Source: Cloeon dipterum
Lineage: Eukaryota > Arthropoda > Insecta > Ephemeroptera > Baetidae
Direction of reading: 5' to 3'
NCBI RefSeq assembly: GCF_949628265.1
Contig: NC_088788.1
Location: forward strand, 24,786,335-24,850,334
DNA length: 64,000 bases
In this document: positions 27,192 through 40,000 of the stretch, one piece after another
Numbering within the stretch: position 1 is the stretch's first letter
How the letters are laid out: every line of letters begins with the position of its first letter
Translations under genes and position numbers: made by a program
The notes under the pieces: model-generated
What the model was told of the DNA's origin: nothing
What the model saw: the letters and a program-made list of their open reading frames with translations, nothing else
The model's database searches: none

Positions 27192-30100
27192 TTAAAAGGT
27201 GGCCGCAACAACCGGCACATTTGGTGGCAAAATCGGCACCATCGCGTTTGCCAGTGGAGCTGTTTCTTCTGGCTGTTGCTGTTGTTGCTGCGACTGGTTT
27301 GCAGACTCAGCAGCGTTTTCACCGTGCTTCTTCATGTGCCGCAGCATGTTTGTCTTCTCCACAAATGACTTGCCACATGTACCGCAGACAAAGTTCTTTT
27401 CTGAGTCGTGACTTCGCTTGTGACTGACCAAGTGTCCCTTGCACATGAAATCCTTTCCGCAAACATCGCAACTGAATGGTCGTTCCTTCTGATGCGAGCG
27501 CTGGTGGAAAAGCAAATTGCCTTTCAGCGGGAAAGACTTTCCGCACTCAGTGCACGCAAAAGGACGCTCACCTGCAAATGAGAATCAATGGTTATTCAAC
27601 ATATTTGGCCAACATTATTGTCCAAAATCATGTTTTTTCAATTTCTTAGATTTTGGGATAAATATAAATTTAAGTACGTTTTACACTAGCAAACATTAAA
27701 TTTAAGCTAAAACTCGGTTTTAAGACTTAAGAAGATTTTATGAAAATGGATAGTTGCAAGCAAGTTTTCAGGATAAACCCACTGTCTTTAAAACATGGCT
27801 TGATCTGTAAAATTAAGAAAATGAAGAGAATTAATTCTACTAGTGAGTATTTAAAATGATATATAAATTAAAAATGTATTTAGCAAAACTCTAGCTAATA
27901 GCAAAACTAAGCAAGAAAAGAATGCAGTTTATTAACAATGACACAAGCATAGAAATATAGTTCTAGACAATATTCCAATCATTTTTTAATTTTAAATTTT
28001 AAGTTAAACAATTCACAATTCATGCCTTTAAGATTTTTACAAGTTGCCATCGATTTAATTGGATCACGTGAGTAAATATAAATTTCTTCCATTCATTTTC
28101 ATTCATTACCTGTGTGACACCTCATGTGGTTTAAGAGGTGCTCTTTCCTTGTGAAAGGTTTGGAGCAGACGTTGCAGCAGTGGGGCGTCTCTCCTGTGTG
28201 CTGCCTCAGATGGTTGGTCAAGTGCTCCTTTCTTGTGAAGGTTTTGTTGCAGAAGTCACAGCGATGCGGCGACTCCCCAGTGTGTATTCGGACGTGATTC
28301 ACTAGGTGTTCCTTTCTTGTGAACGTTTTCGAGCAGAACTGACATCTGAAAGTTTGAACAAAGAGCCTAGCTTTGCGTTTTTTTTTTTATCTTTTTATAC
28401 CTGTGAGGAGACTCGCCAGTGTGCTGCCTGATGTGGTTGGTCAGGTGCTCCTTTCTAGTGAATGTTTTGGTGCAGTACTGGCATTTGTGAGGCGATTCGC
28501 CAGTATGCTGCCTCACGTGGTTGACTAGGTGGTCTTTCCTGGTGAAGGCTTTAGGACAGAATTGGCAGCGAAATGGCGTTTCGCCTGTGTGCTGCCGAAT
28601 GTGGTTCACTAGATGTTCTTTCCTTGTGAAAGACTTGGAGCAGAAGCTGCATCGGTGTGGAGATTCTCCTGTGTGTTGCCTCACATGGTTCAGCAGGTGT
28701 TCCTTTCTAGTAAATGTCTTCGAGCAAAAATCGCACCTGTAAAATTTAAAATTGCTTTTGATCTACCCAACAAGTTTTTTCTAATCAAGATAAACCATCA
28801 AACCTTGCAAATTATTATTAAAATTTTGAACTGAAAAAATATTAATCAATGTGTGGAGCCATTAATTATTAAAATTTATTTTACAATGGTTACTCCCATT
28901 CTTCAAGAGCGTGTGAAATTATTCTTGCGTTTACATTTTTTACAATTTAGTCATCAATACCTTGTTGCTCACCTAAGGGGTTAGCCATAGAAAAATCAAT
29001 TTTAATAATCATGATTACATTGTACAAAAAATGAATGTCATGGATTTTTTTTCAAAATTGTAATATATAACACAAAATCTAATTAAGCTGCAATTTTCTT
29101 TTGAATTAAAAAAAAACACCTTACCTATGAGGTGTTTCTCCTGTGTGCCACATGATGTGATTCGTGAAATGCTCCTTTCTGGTGAAAGATTTGCCGCAGA
29201 TCTGACAACGAAATGGAGTGTCATTGGTGTGGCTCCTCATGTGGTTGTTCAAGTGCTCCTTGCGCGTGTACTTCTTCCCACACACGTGGCAAGCGTGCGG
29301 AGTCTCGCCGGTGTGCCACATGACGTGGTTTGTGAAGTGCTCCTTTCTTGTGAAAGACTTTTTGCAGATGTCGCAGCGATGAGGGGTGTCACCGGTGTGC
29401 TTACGAACATGGTTCACCATGTGTTCCTTACGGGTGAAAGTTTTGGCACAAAACTGGCAACGATACGGCGTTTCGCCCGTGTGGCAGCGGTTGTGGTTCT
29501 CCAGGTGCTCCTTCCTGGCAAAAGACTTGCCGCACGTTCCGCATAGGTAGGGTTTATCCCCAGAGTGACGCTTTTGGTGTCTCTCCAGGCCACTCGCGTT
29601 AGCAAAAACGTGAAAGCAAATGCTGCAAGTGTACAGACTGCCTCCGAGGTGGCACTTTCCGTGCCTGCTTAACTCGTTGTTGCTGTTGAAGGCCTTGCCA
29701 CAAACCTGCGGATGTGTTTAGTAATGAGTGGTAACAGATCTAACGTTTTTTTTACAAAATTGTTGAAATATCAAGGAGTATGGACTGATAATGTTAAATT
29801 TAGAAAATATATTGCAGATTAGAGTGAGATAATTATCCTACAATATTAGATTGCATGGCTCATACTTGAAATTAAAATAAATTAGGCACTATAAAAATAA
29901 AAATATGGTAGCTCTACGATCATATTGCTTTAGTTGGGAATTGGAAAGCGCAGTTTTGATTATAAAATAGCCTGACCTGACACAACCCTGCCCCTGAACA
30001 TAATTTAATTAGGAACAAAAATTCAGCTTACAATTAGAACACAATACATGCATTTCCTGATATATTTAAGTTCTCATATCCAATGCACAATATATTTTTC

Positions 30101-32237
30101 TTGAAACACTGAATTTTTTCTGGCTAAGGTCCGCCAAGTTAGCAAAACGCAAAAGTGTACCACTGGTTTTTTTGCGCAAAAAACAGCTGAAAACCCCCCA
30201 CCAATTTTGAGTTTTTCCGAATCTAACCCCCAATAGGATAATATTTTGCGCAAAAAAAGATAATAACAAATTTTAATGAATCCAAAAATTAAATATTTGT
30301 GATCACCTGTGCAAATGCATGCGTTTCAGAAAATATCCGCAAAATTGCTAAAATAAACCTAAAAAGTTATTTGTGATGCAGTGGGTTTTTGTTTGGAAAA
30401 ATGCGGGTTTTGTGAACCCTGTCTATGGCTCTGTTTGCCATTTCCAGCATTAATTTATTTCCATTTGCATGAAGTTTATGATCAACTTTGTAAGAATAAA
30501 ATAAGTAGTTATGCTGATGATAAAAAATAACTTGAGGGTTGAATTTTTATAGTCAAAATTTTTTTCCAACAGCCAATTTGACCACTCAAGAGATAAATCA
30601 AGAATTCCAAGCAAATTATCTTTTTCTGTCTGCGTTACGGTTAATTATTTTGTTCATTCAAGAATATTTGTTCGCAATTAGCAAAGTGTTTGAGATGATT
30701 GATTTAATGACGTTATAACATTTTTAGGAAGCATAGCTTCATGAGTATTTGTATGGATCAGTTGCCTGTTGCTATCTTAATAGCTCGGTAAAAAGTTAAA
30801 GACACTAAAATTTCCTTGTCAACTACTGCTATTTTCCAACCCTTTGCAAATCCAAGACATTTATATTTAAAAAGATCCAGCTCTGACGTATTGGGCAATG
30901 CAGCAGTGTGGTTGTGGAAATTTACTGTGAAATTTTAAGGTATGGTTCCTCTTGATGAGATCCTCCTGCTTAAGCCAAAGCCCCCAATAAAATTGTAATA
31001 TATGCTACAATATCCTTATGTGTTTAGTATAACGATTCACGCTAATGCAATTATTGGTTTTACCTGGCAAGTGAACGGCTTCTTCTCTGTATGGTACCTT
31101 CTGTGGACAATGAGCTGATAACGGTAAGAAAACATTTTGCCGCACAGTTCACACGAATGGGCACTTCCGAGTTGGTCAAGGTCTGAAGACTTTGAAGGAG
31201 GAGGCATGATCTGGATGGAGTTGGTGTTGTTGACTAGGGTGGATGTGGCGGAGCTTGAGGGTGCAATCGTGATATCAGTCTGCAGTTTCCCGAACACCTC
31301 GTGGTAGGCCAGCAGCTGATTGATTTCGTCAACGTTGACTTTGTACAAATTCTGCGCAACCTCAATTCCCAAGGTTTTAGCTAATTCTGGGTCGTTGATT
31401 GGTTTGAATATGCTGCCGTCGATGTTGCGGAGCTCAACAGACGCTTTCAGATCGGTAAAACTGAAAATTAAGCACAAATAAATATCAAGCTTATGATTTG
31501 GAAAATTGTCTTACCCTAGCATGGTCACAGAATGCTTGGCATTATCCTTGAAAGCCTCAGCAGATTTGATGTCACTCTTTTCAGTCGGGGCAGAAGTTTT
31601 CTCTTGCTCGGGAACACTTTGGCTCAAGGCAAGATTGCTCTGCTGCACATTTTGCTCGCCTAAGTTGAGATCACATGGTACTTCACAGCTGACTAGGGTT
31701 TCTGTTGACTGAATCTGGTTTTGTTCTCCAGCTTTGTTAGACTTGTTCAGCTCAATTGAGGCGATTTCAATTTGACTGTCTCCGGCGCCAGTGGGTTGCG
31801 CCAGGTCCGTTTGATTGATGGTTTCCAGCGGGGCTTCTGACTGTCCACTGGTCATGTTTAGTTCAGTAACTGTGCAAATTTCAGCCTCTTTGTCGCTCTA
31901 AAATAAGTAAATGTCAGTGACAACTGTAAAATTGCGAAGATTTGATCGCACCTTGCTTGGTAGACTGTAAGGTGAGGATGGCCCTTGGAAGAAGTTGGTC
32001 ACAACCCAATATTTGGCCAAGCTAGGAATACCAGTGCTGGATGAGCCAGCTTGGGCTTCATTTGTTGTGGTTTTGGCGCCATTCTATAGGATTAAATAGA
32101 AAAGTATATATATATGAAGTAAACTACGTGGTTGATTATAATTTAAATTTTGCCTCAGACGAAGAGGAATGCAGTATGACTGAAGAACTGACTCCTACAT
32201 CCGGTTCAGTGACTGTTTCTTGACTAGATTCTTGCAT
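27192..32237 (-). CDS. crol: Multi-C2H2 zinc finger transcription factor, crooked legs homologue
   Basis: Eight coding exons: 32237 to about 32157 or 32193, 32083-31952, 31897-31515, 31460-31064, 29705-29125, 28736-28401, 28345-28110 and 27571-27192; about 830-841 residues. The N-terminal third is Ser/Gln/Glu-rich with KYWVVTNFFQGPSSPYSL and a helical stretch (YKVNVDEINQLLAYHEVFGK). Eighteen C2H2 fingers follow: one isolated (CELCGKMFSYRYQL), then seventeen with TGE-type linkers. Fingers 4-15 share FTRKEH-x-x-NH-like helices; the last three differ (FPLKGNLLFH, FMCKGHLVSH, FVEKTNMLRH). A Gln run and a Pro/Val-rich tail end the protein. The finger order and sequence match Drosophila crooked legs, an ecdysone-inducible regulator of leg and wing morphogenesis and cell adhesion, reported with 12-18 fingers. 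Exons fall within fingers, so skipping 28736-28401 (336 bases) would shorten the array in frame. An acceptor (TTTCGCAG) near 32280 implies a noncoding 5' exon upstream. Confidence 0.92.
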
Positions 32238-33815
32238 AATGGGTGATTTGATTTAAATCGCTCACATTTTGAATATCCTGCGAAATATTAAAAATAAAAA
32301 TTATTATAATGGAGTGATGTTCTTAATACATGTCTGACAACTGTCAATTTATCTAACAACCTGCAAACAGCTCTTCAATTCATATTAAAAGATTGCACTA
32401 AATGGTCCAGGACAAATCCAAAACGGAATCACTGCAGAATTGAATTGAAAATTTATAACGACGAAGAAATCGTCACATTTGCGGCGTCACAAGTCACAAT
32501 CAGTGAAAACAATTTAGTCAGACAGTGTCAAAGCGCGTCGAGCCTGCGTCGGGCAAAACACAAAGGTGCTCAACCCCATCGATTTATAGTGGCACCCCCG
32601 TTACACCCTACGACCACATCTTTCCGGCGGAAAAACGCGAAACGCTCCGAGGAAAGGATAATTTAGCCATGCAAACCGAAAAAACAGTGTCAAGTCTAAT
32701 TACTTTTGATTTGAAACGAACAAATCGCCTCAGATCGGTTCCAAAATCTCCAAGGGTCAGAAAATCGATGAAGAGAGAGACAGCGGAAAGCCAAAACAGC
32801 GGCAATGATTGATGACGCATGAAGGGGCGTGGCGTGGCCGGCACGTTGCTTTTTGAGTCCGCTAGCTATCTTCAATCGCTGCATGAGCTTTAGGTTGGCA
32901 GAGGCATGCAAAATTAATCGTGATTCGTGTTTTTATGCTGAATAAATTAATTAAAATTTTTATTGACGTCATCTCTATATTTCGCACTATTTAATTTAAA
33001 CACGTACGGCCGCATGTTATAAATAATATAATACATATAATTAAATAATATAATGTATTTGAGACAAATCTAAAAAATTAATCCTGTAGACCTGTACAGT
33101 GCGAAAAGTAAAAATCATAAATTATTAAAACTATGGAAAAATTAGGAATAGTGAAAGATTCAACACTTGACATTAAACGTTTAAAGCCATTTATCCTGTC
33201 TGTTGTTTATTTTTATGGGATCCTTCTAAAGGAAAAAATTCGTGTTAATATTAAAATACCCGCTGGTACATTCGATTATAGCTCTTTCAAAATAATTATC
33301 ATAAAAATTTAAAATTTTGCCAATAATAATTTTAGAAATTTTTACCATATTAATATATATATATATATAAACTCAAATTAAATTTAAATTAAACCTTTAA
33401 CTTTATCTCAAGCATTCCGTTATAATAAATTTGTGATTGACTTGTTAGTTGTACACCGATCCGATGGTGTCCAATAAAATGAATAATAAACTCAAATTAA
33501 ATTTATATTTCTAACAAAATAAAAGGATTCATTTTAGATTATTTATTTATGCACCTCCAATTATTGCATTCAACCATTTCACATCTTAAACAAATCGAGA
33601 AAATTTACAATTCGCCGATAAGCTTTAAAGAATAAAATTAGTTTTACCGTATGCTGGTATTTATTTTTCAGATATAACACATCATGACACTTAGCTGCAT
33701 GCTAGTTATAAAATACTGTACACATAATATATATCATTTTAATTGACAGTGCCAAAAGCTTATTTCAATGGAACGGGGAACAAAAGTTAGCAAGGGCAGA
33801 AAAATAGCACCTGAA
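32238..33815. other. Upstream region of crol and intergenic sequence
   Basis: The acceptor near 32280 marks the start of the first coding exon of crol; a noncoding exon and promoter are expected further right, perhaps in the CpG-richer 32.5-32.9 kb. From 33 kb on it is strongly AT-rich, with an (AT)n run at 33353-33369 and a perfect 20-bp direct repeat (33367-33386 and 33486-33505). No coding exon seen. Confidence 0.45.
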
Positions 33816-33821
33816 TTTATT
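33816..33821 (-). terminator. Probable poly(A) signal of the membrane-protein gene
   Basis: The minus strand reads AATAAA 280 bases past the stop codon at 34098. Another AATAAA at 34086-34081 lies only about a dozen bases after the stop and is less likely to be used alone. Confidence 0.35.
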
Positions 33822-34097
33822 TGCCCTGCACATTAACTATAACTTGAGATAGTGAGTGAATCGTTTTTGGGGGTGACTAGATGTGAAACAAGTCCTTGCT
33901 GGGGTATTTTCCATAATACATTTGGCTTGTATGGGTTAGACATGGTCTGGGAGATAGTCTCGTGATCAGTACAGAAAAAACACAACATGAGAAATTCGCA
34001 GTATTTGCACAGATTTAAATTCACATTGGCACAATCGTCCCGGTGTGAGCTTTGGCTGAAAGGCACAACACTGCATGGGATTTATTTCCCGCGTGGT

Positions 34098-37000
34098 TCA
34101 TAATTCAGTGGTGATTTCATCTTGAGGTCTGAAGCCCAGGGGGTAGTAGCTTTCATAGTAATACAGCGAATTTTGTGACCACTCTGAAGCACTTTGTAGC
34201 AGGGCTGGTATTTCAATTGACTCACAACCTTTTGTTTCATCATTGTCTGTCAAATTCTCTTCGTCATGGGCTTCATAATTTAGCTGAAATATAATTAATC
34301 TCGTTAGTTTATTTCAATAAGGTCTGTCACAATTATATTTCAGTGAAAGTGTTCATTTGAAAAGCTTTTTTGGATTAGTTAAAATTAATGTGCCTTTGTG
34401 ATTAATGATCAACAAGGTAACTGCTATTTTTTCCGTCCTCTTTATTTAGGAAATCCTCCTTTCATAATTTGTGCTGATTTTTTCTTCGGCCAAAAATTAA
34501 AAGTGGATGCGAAGATACATAAAGGCTAGAAATATAGCCAGTCTTACATGGTGCTGATTGAGTGCGTGACTTGAGGTAGGCGTTGATGAGGCGGAGGAAG
34601 ATGTGGCGCCGGAGCTGCAAGCACTTCCAACCCCTTCGTTGTTGATGCTCTTTTTATACCTTCTCAGAGAGCGTTCCGCCCAGTCTAATAAAGTGTCCCA
34701 GTCTGGAGGTGGCGGACCCAGCCGCGTTTCGTGCCGGTTCAAGAGCGTTAAAATGCGAGTCAGATCTCTCAGCACCGTCCTGTAATTATACTTTTATTAT
34801 TATAATTTATTTATTATTATTTATTATTATAATTTTGCTGCTTTAATATCCTTTTTCTCATTGAGTATTTCCGGCATTTTTAAACTCAACGTAGTTTGAA
34901 ACATTTTTAGTATACACAAAAGAAAAATAAACTTTTTGATTTCTTCATAAATACCGTTCTTTATCATCTTTATGTATTATTTGGTTTTCCCATCACCATT
35001 ATTTTTAGTGGCTTTATCAATTTATTCGTTGAGAAATATATTTCATTTTCCCTTGATCATGATTAGATGCTAGGTAAAGTTTTAAAAATATCTAAGCACA
35101 TTCCCTTGGTTTGCGAAGGTGCTTCGAACAATTAATTGCTCACCTGTATGCTTTCGACCTGGAGTCGGTGCCGTTGGGACGGAACATTTCACGCACTTTG
35201 CGCCGCGTGTCGTTCAGCATGGCGAGAAAAACCGGCGCCTCTGGTCGCAGAACGGACACTTGTTTGGCGAATTCCTTGCGCAGTTGTATTTCTGAAAATA
35301 GCCATTTCGTCAGTTTAGCATCGGCGTGGTTGAGTTTTCGAATAAAATTGTAGGTGTGAGAGCAAAATGCATGTGGGCAACACAAGTTGTTTTCCCGAAG
35401 TAAAAAGAATAAGCGTCTCGAAGCTCTGATACGCGCCGCTGTCTTTCTAAAAGTAAATGCAAATATTAACGCCTTGCGGTTTTCTCTTTGCCTTCACGTT
35501 TCCTCAAGCAAATCTCCGCAAATTATGATTTTCCAGTGCGGCTTGGACAGGAGCGCGTTGGTGGGTAGCAAAAACTGTATTTTAAGTGCTTATAGCTGGT
35601 GATTTTCTTGCACCTCATCGCGAAAGGCGTCAGTGAGAAACCAGACTAATTATCGCCACTCTTCCAACTAACAACAGCTGTGTTCTGTTTGGTAGAACAA
35701 TACAAAATTATATTAGCAGCTAAGAGTTGATAGAGTGCAACGAGTAATGGACAAAATTAAGCTACAGTATCGCAGGTGGTACAGTGTGCTGGGAGAATTA
35801 AAAAGTAGCTCTCCAAGCTTTTATACTTGAAACTTGTTCTTCACGTTTTCATTTGCACCCACTTTTGAAGGTTTCAACCGATTACGCAATTTCTAAAATA
35901 TTTTATATGAAACTATATTTGCTTTAATTTGCAAAAACAACTTTTAACAATGTGTGATTTTTGATCTCCGATGACATTGTACCCAATGGAGCAAATCTGA
36001 CATTATATTAAACCGGTAAATATTGTCATAAAAAGTGCCTGATTTCTTGTTTCACATGAAATAATGAAATGTGACTCACCTTGGGGCGTGAGCCACTGTT
36101 GCTGACTGGCTGGTTGGGCTGCAGCGGCAGCGTCGAATCTGCTCCTGATGGCATGCAAAGGCGGCGGTCGCCTTATTTTGGCCCGCCGGTACGAGATGAA
36201 GGCACAGGCGGCCACCAGGACCAGTACGCAGAGCAGGGAGCCGCACGCTACGCCGATGAGCACCGTCAGCTCCTGGCCGCCTGTCACCAGGCCACCTAGC
36301 CATCCCGCACCGACCATGTTGCTCTCTGCGAGAAGAGAAAAACGGAACGAATGAGAAGAATCGCAAATGCATGCAATGAATGAGTCACGCCGTCTGCAAA
36401 TTTGAGCTTTTGCTATGGGCGGACACTCGCTTTAAACGGAACAGGGCTCGGCATTACTTTCACTTTTTACGAATTTCTTTAGAGTTTGATAAAAGATAAT
36501 TGAGTGCGCCAAGCTTTTCTGCCGTCCATTAGCCACAAATACCGACTGCACGCTTTGTAGTTTGTAATTCAGTGCGCCCACGCCACTTTTTTGGCTGGCT
36601 AAATGGAAGAATTAATTGCAAACGTTTCATCAAGCTGCTCGAGGTCTGTTTATAATTAGGATATGAGGCAACTTCTTCATTGCACAAAGAGGCCACTCAA
36701 TTTTTTATTATGTGTGTCCTCTTATAGTTCAAGAAAATTGCTATGATGCCCAAACTTAGCCCCAAAGTTAAAAAAAATAAACAACAATTCAATTTCTATA
36801 CCCACTAAATTTCATAGAATAGGATATATTATATCAGCCTCAAAATCAAGTAAAGGGCTCAAGCTTTAATATTATGAGATTTATTAGATTTTCACAAACA
36901 GTTAATGGTTCAAAAATTTAACTCCAATTGAAATTATTTTGAATTGCACGAACTTTAAATTAGTAAATAGGTTAAAATTTCACATTTAAATAAAAAAATT

Positions 37001-40000
37001 TGTGGAGAGTTTTGTGAAAAATATACAGTTTAGTGCAAGAAGAATTACACTAAGATAACTTCAAAACTGAGAAAAACTTGAAACTGTAAGTGCAATAATT
37101 TTAGTATTGTACGCCTAGTGCGTCTATTAAAATTTCACCTGTCTTAAAATAAAATCATTTGTTTGTCAAATACGAGTTGAGTCAAGCAAATAAACAAGAT
37201 ATTATATCTCTTAAAATAACTTCATGCGCGTTTTACAGTAGCTTAAGATAAGGACAATTTACGTGCCTAACCAGCCTTCTCAATTGTGAAAAGCAGAGCT
37301 GGAATGCGCTGTGTCCAAATTTAGACTATCAGTGCCTGCTAGAGGTTTACAGCGAGCACATGCTACTTTCAAGGGTTGGGCTTTTACTATAGGTACGAGA
37401 AGGCCATTTCTCTTGAAAGCACTACAAGGCTGGTCGGCCCGCGCGCGCGTGCTTTATTTCCAAACTGCATGGGCGAGAGGAAAGGAACACTCCCTGTGGA
37501 GAATTTTTAAACATGTGTTGTGTCTGCGTGCGTGGCGCATGTTCGTTTACACGTTATTATTATTATTTTTGAAAATCCATGCCACTCGTGAGCACAACCA
37601 TAGCTGGTGAGTCTTGTATTCTGTTCCATACAAAGTTAGGAGTTAATGAGTAAAATCTAAGATCAGCGTTTGGTTTGGAACAAATTTGAAAGTGAGATAG
37701 TATTACACAAACTGGTATTTCGAGTTACCTTGCGTGCATAATTTTGCACTTTCTGATTTGTGAAATAAATTCATTGCATTGCATATATTTCGCTCAGCAA
37801 TTAGTAATATAGCTTATTTTAGTACCTTGGTGCATAATTTGCAATATTTTCAAGTATTTACATAAATTCAGGATTATGAAGTAAAATTTAATTTCATTTA
37901 ATGATATTGTTTCAAAAGAACATGGTTGATTTTGCTCACCTTCACAAAAGCTATTTTCAGTTAAAAATAAGGAAAAAAATAATGGAACAAACATAAATAA
38001 TTTAATTTAAGAATTACTATCACAAACTGCTTTTCAGATTATTTTACTTTGGGATGAATTGATTAGTGCTAATGCTTTCCTCTCACAATCAGCTTGATTT
38101 TTAAAATACATTAAGCCCTTCTTTAATACCCCTTTTAAATGTTCCTCAGACTCAATAGATACTGGTCAAGGAAATTTAGATCAGATTGCACCTCAGAGTT
38201 GAAGAATCAATTCAAAACAATGGGGTCGTTACATAGGAAACATTGGAGTATAAATAAATAACTTCTCCAGTTTATCGTGCGCATCATGCTAACTAAGATG
38301 CAGATCAAAACAATGCAAACCGCAAGTGCACATTGCCCAATGATGCATTCATTTCTGAGATGAATGCACACTAGCTCATGCAAGTAAACAAATCGCCGGC
38401 TGAGGTTCACGCGATTTGACTCGAGGAGAATGTAACAGTAACATGCATGGGACGCACCAGTGCACATGAGGCCCATGTAGTCGACCCGCGAAGACCACTG
38501 CTGACGGTAACCCGGGGGGCACTCGACCCTGCACTCGCGGCTCCCGTGGACGATGACCCCGGTGCACTTGAAGCAGCCTTCCACCTCGCACCGCAGGCAT
38601 TCCGGCGAGCACGACCCGAGACTCCGCTGCCCGCTTCGGGGTGGCCCTTGGAACGTCGTCAGGTTCGCTCTGTCCGGCTTAGCGGGGGTCAACTCGTGCC
38701 GCACTGAAACAAGATATTGGCATACTTATAATGTACACTAACTAAAATGGGGATCATGCTAAATATGGGAAAATAACAATTAAATTATTCAACAACAGAG
38801 TGTGTCATTTTTTTGTTTCTTCCAAAAGAAGTATAATAAAACTATACTGATGGCAAAATTTGTCCCATTTTGTGAATAAACAATGCTATTGTGATGCCCC
38901 ACCTTTTCAGCCATCAGCAAATTCAAGCTATGAATTCTGAGAAAAATATGTTTTGTCAGGTTTTTAACATTAAAAACTTTTAAGGAGAAGCCACGGAGCA
39001 CACTTCTCATAAATAAAGTTATCAGATTCTTCTCCTGCACACTTTATAAAAATCATGCTCTTTCACACATCAGAAGAACCACACTTTCTCGAGTTCCTAA
39101 TGAGATGGGAATTTTCCTCTGCGCGCTTTTTCATTTCATTTCTTTTAACAAAAATTGCTCATCCTGCTGTCGCCAGGTACATAATCATTTTCTTAATATG
39201 TGCGTACCACTTTCTATGTGCAAGGAAATTATTGTTTCAAGCGCTGAACTAATTATATACGCACGCACTGCGCGTGCATCAATACACGATTTTGCGATCA
39301 GAACGAGAGCTCTCGTCGATGGCTGAGCCACAGCGACTTTAACGAGTGCACGAAACTAGGTTTCACTTTCCATGAAATTGCGATAAAGTGCATCAGATAA
39401 CAACGCCCTACGCTCTCGACTATATTACTAGAGGCAGATGTGCTGCATTGATAGCGCGACTCGAGAAATTAAAACACAAAGCACCAGATTTCTTGTCGTA
39501 AATCAGCTCAACGCAAAATTGATGGTCGTATACAGTTTCGACCTTTCGCGGCGTGCAACCCATTAGAGCTAGTTTGCATATTTTATAGCGTGACGGTAGT
39601 GCTCAACAGCTACGTAAAACTGTTGCCTTCAAAATTTGAATAAAACAACATTCCAGGCTGCACAGCCCGAGAAAATATGCGTGATTTCAAAATTGTAAAC
39701 AGCAAAAAGTGTGGAATGCTAATACAGGATATGAATTTCAAGGCAGCAGAAGAGCTGGAATAATGAGAACCATGATGAAGGATAATTTTCTCGAACTAAG
39801 GAGTCATTCACCATGATGATGAGTATTCAAAGTGCAATTTGAGTTTCTCGTGAAAAAAGGCAATTTTTGCCACATAGGTTCGTTTTTAGGTCGAACCCTT
39901 CTTCATGTAGTAGGTAATGTGAAGTTAGATTATTGGCCTCGCAGCAGCAATAGAATGACGAGCATCGCATAATTCCCACATTTGTATGCGAGCCGCGATC

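Noticed and set aside
37311..37610. 99-codon plus-strand frame in an intron of the membrane-protein gene
   Set aside because: No recognisable motif, no splice context, surrounded by AT-rich intron.
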